A stretch of DNA of 10,575 bases from Bacteroidales bacterium (GTDB taxonomy: Bacteria > Bacteroidota > Bacteroidia > Bacteroidales > JAOZVK01). Below the pieces are notes generated by a model that did no database searches, was not told where the DNA came from, and was given only the letters and a program-made list of their open reading frames with translations. The stretch lies in NCBI GenBank assembly GCA_029938185.1, contig JAOZVK010000160.1, positions 1 through 10,575 on the forward strand, read 5' to 3'. A program made the position numbers and the translations under genes. This document shows positions 1-5,294 of the stretch, in pieces; positions within the stretch are counted from its first letter, which is position 1, and each line of letters starts with the position of its first letter.

Positions 1-124
1 TTTTAGGAACTAATAAAAAACTTAAATAAGCTATTTTTGCTTGTATTTTTATAAGCCCAGCTTCAAGCCACACCGACAGTATTAAACAAACAACATGTAA
101 CAAATCTGTACAGTTTTTAGGAAC
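1..124. repeat. 10-bp direct repeat bracketing the spacer after tdk
   Basis: TTTTAGGAAC occurs at 1-10 and again at 115-124, where it contains the tdk stop codon (read on the minus strand). The 104 bases between them hold no gene; the only other structure seen is the 8-base palindrome CTGTACAG at 105-112. The pair could be a target duplication around a small insertion or chance in AT-rich DNA. The window edge prevents a decision. Confidence 0.3.
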
Positions 125-701
125 GACCAAGTGTTTCATCATTAAAACATGAGCGACAAAGTGGTTCATATTCTTTTGTTTCTCCTAAAACAACAATTTT
201 TTTATTTTCGCCCAAGCGGTGCGAGTGTTGGGCTAAATTGCCACATTTCATACATATAGCATGTACTTTTGTAACATACTCGGCAATTGCCATTAAAGCT
301 GGCATAGGTCCAAAAGGTTTTCCCAAAAAATCCATATCCAAGCCAGCTACAACAACTCTAATCCCTAAACTTGCCAATTTTGTACAAACCTCAGTAATAT
401 TTTTATCAAAAAACTGAGCCTCGTCAATTCCCACAACCTCTATATTTTCAACTAAATTAAGAATTTCTTTTGATTCATTTACAGGAGTTGATTTTACAGA
501 GTTAGAATCATGCGAGACTACTTTTTTTTCTGAATAACGATTGTCTATCTTAGGTTTAAATATTGCGACTTTTTGTTTTGCAATTGATGCTCTTTTTAAT
601 CGTCGGATTAATTCTTCTGTTTTACCAGAAAACATTGAGCCAGCAATTACTTCAATCCAACCAGTTTTTTTTGAATTATTTAGATTTTTTTCTAAAAACA
701 T
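117..701 (-). CDS. tdk: Thymidine kinase (type II)
   Basis: Cytosolic salvage enzyme that phosphorylates thymidine to dTMP with ATP. The 194-residue product has the expected type II layout and length: a P-loop GSMFSGKT at residues 21-28; the Walker B/catalytic segment DEAQF at 93-97 with Glu94 as the likely base; and a structural zinc site from Cys150, Cys153, Cys182 and Cys185 (CMKC and CRSC), which encloses the lasso loop over the nucleoside. The lasso has QHSHRL where many homologues have a TQR-type sequence, a mild variation. The start is the only Met before the P-loop and leaves a 15-residue N-terminal extension, normal for the family. The gene stands alone, divergent from the glycosyltransferase at 1020, with a promoter at 743-775. 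Confidence 0.96.
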   Translation of the reverse strand: MFLEKNLNNSKKTGWIEVIAGSMFSGKTEELIRRLKRASIAKQKVAIFKPKIDNRYSEKKVVSHDSNSVKSTPVNESKEILNLVENIEVVGIDEAQFFDKNITEVCTKLASLGIRVVVAGLDMDFLGKPFGPMPALMAIAEYVTKVHAICMKCGNLAQHSHRLGENKKIVVLGETKEYEPLCRSCFNDETLGRS

Positions 702-742
702 TTTTTTGAGTTTGATATATTAAAATATAAATTATAGATTTA

Positions 743-775
743 CAAATGTAAAAAAGACCTTTGTTTAATCAAAAA
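743..775 (-). promoter_or_regulatory. Bacteroidota-type promoter for tdk
   Basis: On the minus strand a -7 box TACATTTG (750-743) fits the Bacteroidota consensus TAnnTTTG, and a -33 element TTTTTG (775-770) lies 19 bases upstream of it, within the usual spacing. Transcription would begin near 736 and give a leader of about 35 nt before the tdk start at 701. The upstream edge touches the 33-bp inverted repeat that starts at 776. Confidence 0.65.
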
Positions 776-986
776 TTAAAAGCTAAAAATTAAAAGTTTG
801 CTTACGCCAAATAAAATAGTATAACTATCTACTGAATTAAGACATAGATTTATAAAGTTTAAGAATCATTTTAAAGCCAGACTATAAGGTAAAAACACAT
901 ATATAGTCCTACAAAAAAACAATATTTTATTTTTAATAATAGATTGTTTTTCAGGTGTAAGCAAACTTTTAGTTTTTAGCTTTTAA
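776..986. repeat. 211-bp fold-back region with 33-bp inverted arms
   Basis: The arms 776-808 and 954-986 are reverse complements at 31 of 33 positions. Each arm consists of the outward motif GGYGTAAGCAAAC followed by a short-period AT repeat (TTTTAGTTTTTAGCTTTTAA type). The 145-base interior is AT-rich and shows no reading frame. This occupies most of the 318-base spacer between tdk and the glycosyltransferase. The arms lie at the outer edges, as in a MITE, but no convincing target duplication was found. The alternative is two independent copies of a common spacer repeat in opposite orientation. Confidence 0.7.
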
Positions 987-1019
987 CTTTCAACATTATC
1001 ACTACTTTAATATACAAAT

Positions 1020-1802
1020 ATGGAAAAACTATCAATTGTAATAATTACTTATAATGAAGAGAAGAATATCGAAGCTTGCTTAAAATCGGTAATGGGAGTT
1101 GCTGATGAAATTGTTGTATTAGATTCTTTTTCAAGTGATAATACAAAGCAAGTATGTGAAAAATATAATGTTCGTTTTTATGAACATAAATTTGATGGGC
1201 ATATACAGCAAAAAAATAGGGCGTTGCTTTATGCTAATTATGATTATGTACTATCGCTTGATGCTGATGAACGTTTAACAGAAGATTTGAGAACATTGAT
1301 TAAAATTGAAAAGCAGAATTTCAAACATGATGCTTATTATTTTAATAGATTAAATTATTACTGCACTAAATTTATAAAATATTCAGGCTGGTATCCAGAC
1401 CGTAAACTACGTTTGTGGAACAAAAACAAAGGAAAATGGGGTGGAACAAATCCACATGATAAAGTTATTATGAATGATAAAAATGCAAAAATTAAATATT
1501 TAAAAGCCGACCTTTTACATTACACTTATTATTCTATAAAACAGCATATTGAACAAATTAATAAATTTACTGAAATTGGTGCTTATGAAGCTAACAAAAA
1601 AGGAAAAAAAAGTAATATTATTATAATTATTATTAAGTCAATATGGAAATTTATAAGAAATTATATTCTCAAATTAGGATTTCTTGATGGTTACTACGGA
1701 TTTGTAGTTTGTAGTTTAACAGCACAAGAAACTTTTATTAAATATGTCAAACTTAGAGAGTTTAATAAAGAAAATAATAATAAGTTAATGGACAATGAAT
1801 AA
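1020..1802 (+). CDS. Family 2 glycosyltransferase, WaaE/KdtX-like
   Basis: Predicted GT-A fold transferase that uses a nucleotide sugar, most similar in layout to the WaaE/KdtX-type enzymes of LPS core or surface glycan synthesis. Motifs: TYNEE at residues 10-14, DSFSSDNT at 35-42, the metal-binding DAD in SLDADE at 81-83, and the acceptor-region signature GWYPDRKLRLW at 123-133. There is no signal peptide. A basic, hydrophobic C-terminal stretch (about 196-235, with six consecutive isoleucines at 200-205 encoded by an ATT-rich run) suggests peripheral attachment to the inner membrane. At 260 residues it is a normal length. The final codons (about 253-260) and the stop lie in sequence resembling the spacer repeat at 1919-1950, so the tail is probably not conserved. 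The sugar and acceptor cannot be told from sequence. Confidence 0.88.
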   Translation: MEKLSIVIITYNEEKNIEACLKSVMGVADEIVVLDSFSSDNTKQVCEKYNVRFYEHKFDGHIQQKNRALLYANYDYVLSLDADERLTEDLRTLIKIEKQNFKHDAYYFNRLNYYCTKFIKYSGWYPDRKLRLWNKNKGKWGGTNPHDKVIMNDKNAKIKYLKADLLHYTYYSIKQHIEQINKFTEIGAYEANKKGKKSNIIIIIIKSIWKFIRNYILKLGFLDGYYGFVVCSLTAQETFIKYVKLREFNKENNNKLMDNE

Positions 1803-1950
1803 TTGACTATAAGGTTTTCGAGCTATTTAGTACAGTTATAAGCACACATAAGTAGGTCATTGTATAAAATCGACACTTTGTAACGTTGTAACTTACTGTA
1901 ATTCTGGTGTAAGCAAAATTGTTAATTGTCCATTATTCATTGTTAATTAC
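1792..1950. repeat. Short-period repeat patches forming a 12-bp inverted pair
   Basis: ACAATGAATAAT at 1792-1803, covering the glycosyltransferase stop codon, is the exact reverse complement of 1932-1943. The second arm sits in a patch of related short units (TTAATTG, TTCATTG) at 1919-1950, which directly follows the motif GGTGTAAGCAAAA at 1906-1918. Between them, 1812-1830 is a decayed version of the AGGTCTTCGACCTATTTA end of the 103-bp element, preceded by TA. Confidence 0.5.
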
Positions 1951-1952
1951 TT

Positions 1953-2045
1953 ACAAAAGGTTTTACCTATTTACTATAGAGCTTACTTTTGAAATACCGT
2001 TTATTATATATCTTGCGTAAGCAACATTAAATAGGTCGAAGACCT
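1953..2045 (-). mobile_element. Truncated 103-bp TA-flanked fold-back element, copy A
   Basis: On the minus strand this matches copies B (5138-5240) and C (10336-10438) over about 93 bases, with the same AGGTCTTCGACCT end followed outside by TA (2046-2047). The last ten or so bases of the other end (AGCACCCAT side) are missing and are replaced by the short-period repeat patch ending at 1950. It has one base deletion and a few substitutions relative to B and C. It is non-coding. It lies downstream of both flanking, convergent glycosyltransferase genes. Confidence 0.75.
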
Positions 2046-2123
2046 TAGCTATACTATTAATCAGTAAATTACCGTAGTAAAATACTGAAAAACTATTGTC
2101 TTAATGCTTTGGATATACAAAAA

Positions 2124-3008
2124 CTATAATAACATTTTAATTTTATCTTTAAGCAATCTTAATTTAAATGATAAACTAAGTTTTGGCTTTTCAATACTCC
2201 CATTAAAACTATGTCCCAGTTTTAAGTAATATTTGTAAAAAGTAGAATTTGCCAGTCCCCATTTATTAAGAAATTGCTTTCTTCCATTATTTTTTTTAAT
2301 TCTTGATGTTGTTTTAGCTTGAAAATGATAAACACGACTTTTAGATACTCCTTTGAAATATCTGACTCCAGCATGGTACAACTTCATACTAAAATCAGGA
2401 TCAGAATACATACCTGGCGAAAATTCTACACTTAGACCTCCAACTATATTCCAAATATATTTATGTAAAATAAGAGGATACCAACTGCTTCCACTCCAGT
2501 TATCAAATTTTATTTTATCAAATTCATTTATTAGCTTTTCTTCTTGAAAATTTTCGGGCGAACTTCCATAATCAAAAGGAGCAATAGCACACATATTTTT
2601 TGTACCAGTGGGTTCAATCATTGTCCCTGATATTGAAAAATAGATATGGTCTAATTTTTCAACTTCATTGATAAGTTCAATATCCCAGTTTGGACACACA
2701 TACATATCATCATTTAAAAGAACAATATAATCTGCCAAAGCCAGAGCCGAAGGTGCATTATATCCATAGCAAACACCATTATTTTGTTTTGAATATGTAT
2801 AACTAAGTTTATTTTCTTTTACCCATTCCAATGAACCATCACTACCTTCGTTTATATGTACTATTATTTGATATGTACTTTTCGTATTTTTTTTAATACC
2901 TTTAATACACAGCTTTAACAAATCAATATTATTCCATGATGGAATTACTATTGATATTAATGGTTTGTATTTCAATTCTTCTAAATGAAATTCGATTCTT
3001 TCGGTCAT
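2124..3008 (-). CDS. Family 2 glycosyltransferase (O-antigen/capsule type)
   Basis: Predicted cytosolic or membrane-associated GT-A transferase, 294 residues. It shows the N-terminal nucleotide-binding segment SIVIPSWNN (19-27), the NEGSDGS loop (53-59), the metal site in LLNDDMYVCPNWD (97-109, with Asp100/Asp101), and the acceptor/catalytic segment GGLSVEFSPGMYSDPDFSMK (190-209). The C-terminal stretch NGRKQFLNKWG (241-251) occurs in a group of uncharacterised GT2 proteins from polysaccharide loci. No transmembrane helix is evident. It converges with the glycosyltransferase at 1020, with a repeat-filled spacer between, so they are not co-transcribed. The start is the first Met of the frame, eleven residues before conserved sequence begins. 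Donor and acceptor are unknown. Confidence 0.86.
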   Translation of the reverse strand: MTERIEFHLEELKYKPLISIVIPSWNNIDLLKLCIKGIKKNTKSTYQIIVHINEGSDGSLEWVKENKLSYTYSKQNNGVCYGYNAPSALALADYIVLLNDDMYVCPNWDIELINEVEKLDHIYFSISGTMIEPTGTKNMCAIAPFDYGSSPENFQEEKLINEFDKIKFDNWSGSSWYPLILHKYIWNIVGGLSVEFSPGMYSDPDFSMKLYHAGVRYFKGVSKSRVYHFQAKTTSRIKKNNGRKQFLNKWGLANSTFYKYYLKLGHSFNGSIEKPKLSLSFKLRLLKDKIKMLL

Positions 3009-3048
3009 GTAGGTTTTTTTTAGTGAAAAAGTGAGTAGTCTATACTTT

Positions 3049-3087
3049 CAATGGTTCAATTATTCAATGATACAATTATACAATATT
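3049..3087. repeat. Short-period CAAT/ATTCAATG repeat patch
   Basis: A run of related 7 to 10-base units (TCAATGG, TCAATGATACAAT, ATACAAT). Bases 3050-3086 match the reverse complement of 9743-9779 at 33 of 37 positions, so the same patch sits in two spacers in opposite orientation. It lies between the glycosyltransferase start and its possible promoter at 3114. Confidence 0.6.
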
Positions 3088-3113
3088 TTGATTAATAGCT
3101 CATAACATTTTTA

Positions 3114-3121
3114 CAAAAGTA
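3114..3121 (-). promoter_or_regulatory. Possible -7 box for the glycosyltransferase at 2124-3008
   Basis: TACTTTTG on the minus strand fits TAnnTTTG. A TTTTTTG that could serve as -33 is 25 bases upstream, rather far for the usual 19-21, so the assignment is weak. The leader would be about 100 nt and include the repeat patch at 3049-3087. Confidence 0.35.
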
Positions 3122-3223
3122 AAATTTTTAACCTAATTTAGTATAACAAAAAATAATAATAATCACAAATTAATAATAAATTTTAAAACAATACAAAAAA
3201 AATAAAAAATTCAGACTTGCGTA

Positions 3224-3348
3224 AAAAGTCAGGCTACCCTTTTAAAGTTGGACAGAGTTGAAAATTAATTTGTTATAACTTATATGTAAGAGCAAATCGG
3301 TCAGACCAGTGTACTTTTGTCCAACATTAAACGGGTAGCCAAAAGTCA
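3224..3348. mobile_element. 109-bp MITE-like element with 23-bp TIRs and 8-bp target duplication
   Basis: The element runs 3232-3340. Its ends 3232-3254 and 3318-3340 are inverted repeats matching at 21 of 23 positions, beginning GGCTACCC and ending GTTGGACA. It is flanked directly by AAAAGTCA at 3224-3231 and 3341-3348, an exact 8-base duplication. The 63-base interior has no useful reading frame. This is the architecture of a non-autonomous insertion. An 8-base duplication is typical of several families (IS1595, ISL3 and IS66 among them), and I cannot choose between them. Solo copies of a similar end appear at 4914, 8239 (GGCTATCC) and 10239. Confidence 0.8.
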
Positions 3349-3378
3349 GATATGACAAACTATTGTAAAGCTATAATG

Positions 3379-3428
3379 AATTAGGAAATTACGAATTATA
3401 AATTACAAATTACGAATTGGTTTACACC
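3379..3428. repeat. Short-period TTACGAATT patch with GGTTTACACC boundary
   Basis: Units of the type AAATTACGAATT/ATAAATTAC repeat through 3379-3418 and stop at GGTTTACACC (3419-3428), which read in reverse is a variant of the GGTGTAAGC motif that borders the patches at 776-808, 954-986 and 1906-1950. No gene is seen in it. Confidence 0.5.
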
Positions 3429-3512
3429 TAAATATAAGTATTTTACAAATAACAAATCGGAATGTTATTTTTTAACGATTCCTTATTGGAAAATAATATC
3501 AATAATTTTAAG

Positions 3513-3520
3513 TATATTTG
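3513..3520 (+). promoter_or_regulatory. Possible -7 box for the M28 peptidase gene
   Basis: TATATTTG fits TAnnTTTG exactly. The nearest upstream TTG (3486-3488) is 24 bases away, slightly beyond the usual spacing. It would give a leader of about 105 nt before the start at 3633, with no clear structure seen in it. Confidence 0.45.
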
Positions 3521-3632
3521 CCAAATTTAAAAATGTTTATTCATAATTTGAATTTTAGATTAAATTAAACCTTCACATAATATAAATGGGCTTGATTAGC
3601 TTATTTACAATTAATTACTAAATCTTACAAAC

Positions 3633-4898
3633 ATGAAATTTTCATATACACTTTTTTTAATTTTATTTTTATTTACAAATAATATAAAATCACAAAACAT
3701 AAAGTATGTCCGAAATTTACTTGATACATTATGTGCCGAAGGAATGCATGGTAGAGGCTATGTTAATAAAGGCGATTCTATTGCTGCAAGTTTTATAGCT
3801 AATGAGTTAGTGAAACTCAAATTAGATAAATTTAATAATAGTTATTTACAAAATTATTCATTTTCGGCAAATTCGTTTCCTTCAGATATGCTTCTAAAAA
3901 TTGATGATACAAAATTTAAACCCGGAGTCGATTTTCTGGTTTTACCTTTTTCTCAAGGCATTAATGGAAAGTATAATATTGAATACTTAAACCCCCAAAT
4001 TATAAAATCAAAGAGAAAATTTAAGAATTTTTGGAAAAAAGATTTTTCAAATTCAATTATTATTATTGATACTTTAGGTTCAAATGGTATTAATAAAGAA
4101 TATATAAGCTTTTTTTTGAAATATAACCCTCATAATATTAAGGCAATTATAGAAATATATGATAGAAACCTTGTTTTTACACCTTCACAAATTGTAAAAA
4201 AATATACTCATATCAGGCTGAGAAGAACAAATTTTAATAAAAAAGCAAAAGAAATAGAAATTAATATTACAAACGAATTTTTTTCAGAATATAAAACACA
4301 AAATGTTGTAGGATATATTAAAGGACAAACTGATAGTTTTTTTGTATATACAGCACATTATGACCATATTGGACGAATGGGCAAAGATACTTATTTTCCT
4401 GGAGCACACGATAATGCAAGTGGTACAGCAATGCTTTTGGATATTGCAAGACATTTTAAAAGTCTAAAAAAGAAGCCAAAACACTCAATTGTTTTTATTT
4501 TTTTTAGTGGTGAAGAAATTGGGCTTTTAGGTTCAAGATTTTTTACTGAAAATCCTTTTTTTGATTTAAATAAAATAAATTTTTTGCTAAATATGGATTT
4601 AGTTGGAAGTGGCGAAGATGGAATACAAATTGTAAATAGCACTGTTTTTAAAACAGAATATAATATAATGAAAAAAATAAATGATAATAAAAAATATCTT
4701 AAACAATTGAAATTAAGAGGAGCTGCTGCAAATAGCGACCATTATTTTTTTTATAGAAAAGGGGTAAAGTGTTTTTTTATTTACACACTGGGTAGCTACA
4801 AACACTATCATAATATTTATGATAAAGCCGAAACTTTACCATTAAATGAATACGATAATTTGTTTCGTTTACTTGTTGATTTTTATAATAAATTTTAA
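3633..4898 (+). CDS. Secreted M28-family zinc peptidase
   Basis: Predicted exported aminopeptidase-like enzyme of the M28 family. Residues 1-21 form a Sec signal peptide (short basic start, hydrophobic core LFLILFLFT, likely cleavage near KS|Q). The catalytic domain fills the C-terminal half with the full di-zinc set in order: His242 in TAHYDH, Asp260 in GAHDNASGTA, the pair Glu294-Glu295 in SGEEIGLLGS (general base and ligand), Asp322 in LLNMDLVGS, and a C-terminal His in KHYHN (His391 or His393). Residues 22-235 are a less conserved N-terminal part often seen in Bacteroidota homologues. At 421 residues it is intact. No lipobox is present, so it is probably periplasmic or released. Its TAA stop overlaps TA|AGGTC, the boundary sequence of the 103-bp repeat family. 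Exact peptide preference cannot be inferred. Confidence 0.92.
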   Translation: MKFSYTLFLILFLFTNNIKSQNIKYVRNLLDTLCAEGMHGRGYVNKGDSIAASFIANELVKLKLDKFNNSYLQNYSFSANSFPSDMLLKIDDTKFKPGVDFLVLPFSQGINGKYNIEYLNPQIIKSKRKFKNFWKKDFSNSIIIIDTLGSNGINKEYISFFLKYNPHNIKAIIEIYDRNLVFTPSQIVKKYTHIRLRRTNFNKKAKEIEINITNEFFSEYKTQNVVGYIKGQTDSFFVYTAHYDHIGRMGKDTYFPGAHDNASGTAMLLDIARHFKSLKKKPKHSIVFIFFSGEEIGLLGSRFFTENPFFDLNKINFLLNMDLVGSGEDGIQIVNSTVFKTEYNIMKKINDNKKYLKQLKLRGAAANSDHYFFYRKGVKCFFIYTLGSYKHYHNIYDKAETLPLNEYDNLFRLLVDFYNKF

Positions 4899-5014
4899 GG
4901 TCTTTGACCTATTGGCTACCAGTTTTAAGTTAGACGCTTTTTAACCGCAAAGTTGCACAAAGTTTAACGCAATGTTTCGCAAAAGGTCTTCGACCTATTT
5001 GATGTGGCTTACGC
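4898..5014 (+). repeat. Mosaic of element ends and CGCAAAGTTT short repeats
   Basis: Four modules follow one another. 4898-4913 is AGGTCTTTGACCTATT, a hairpin-forming element end. 4914-4944 begins GGCTACCAG and matches 10239-10269 at 29 of 31 positions. 4945-4983 holds degenerate CGCAAAGTTT units. 4984-5014 matches the first 31 bases of the 103-bp element at 29 positions and then diverges. The hairpin at 4898-4910 right at the peptidase stop could slow transcription, but its stem is only 5 bp and no U-tract follows. Confidence 0.65.
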
Positions 5015-5054
5015 ATTTTTGCAAACTACTGCCATGTGGCTAATTGTACAAAAC

Positions 5055-5101
5055 AAATGTAGAAAATATTTAAGTACTGTTACTAAAGTTTTTCTACATT
5101 T
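5055..5101. repeat. Perfect 12-bp inverted repeat, 23-base loop
   Basis: AAATGTAGAAAA at 5055-5066 and its exact reverse complement at 5090-5101. It lies between two repeat blocks and is not followed by a T-tract, so it is not a typical terminator. It may be an internal fold of a further, unrecognised insertion. Confidence 0.45.
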
Positions 5102-5137
5102 ACCTATTCATAACTTACTGATTAAATTATCTTTGTA

Positions 5138-5240
5138 AGCACCCATACAAAAGTTTTCACCTATTTAGTATAGAGCTTACTTTTTGAAATACCGTTTATT
5201 ATATATCTTGCGTAAGCAATATTAAATAGGTCGAAGACCT
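5138..5240 (-). mobile_element. 103-bp TA-flanked fold-back element, copy B
   Basis: Identical in length to copy C (10336-10438) and differing from it by three substitutions when inverted. TA dinucleotides abut both ends (5136-5137 and 5241-5242). Internally, ACCTATTTA pairs with TAAATAGGT and GCTTAC with GTAAGC, so the strand can fold on itself, and the AGGTC end forms its own small hairpin (AGGTC-TTC-GACCT). There is no coding capacity. It ends 8 bases before the -7 box proposed for the sensor kinase and therefore occupies the -33 region of that promoter. Confidence 0.8.
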
Positions 5241-5248
5241 TATAAAAC

Positions 5249-5256
5249 TACTTTTG
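5249..5256 (+). promoter_or_regulatory. Possible -7 box for the sensor kinase gene
   Basis: TACTTTTG fits TAnnTTTG. No TTG/TTTG is found 19-21 bases upstream, where element B lies. Transcription would start near 5263, giving a leader of about 14 nt to the CTG at 5277 or about 32 nt to the TTG at 5295. Confidence 0.4.
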
Positions 5257-5294
5257 GCTCATTTAGCCTTTTTATACTGAAAAACAAGTTTACA

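Noticed and set aside
1615..1637. ATT-rich run coding six isoleucines as a contingency microsatellite
   Set aside because: The unit is three bases, so slippage would keep the frame, and the run is impure (one ATA).
1020..3008. A two-gene glycan operon
   Set aside because: The glycosyltransferases are on opposite strands and converge, with repeats between them. Shared pathway is possible but co-transcription is not.
3379..3418. CRISPR-like array
   Set aside because: The units are short, degenerate and without spacers of constant length. The other short-period patches in the window share this, so none is a CRISPR array.
4898..4910. Intrinsic terminator after the M28 peptidase
   Set aside because: The hairpin stem is only 5 bp and is followed by ATTGGC rather than a T-tract. 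The same hairpin is a recurrent end of a repeat element.
5256..5275. Terminator-like GGCT-loop-AGCC followed by TTTTT
   Set aside because: The stem is only four base pairs, and it lies between the -7 box and the possible start codons of the sensor kinase. It is too weak to call.
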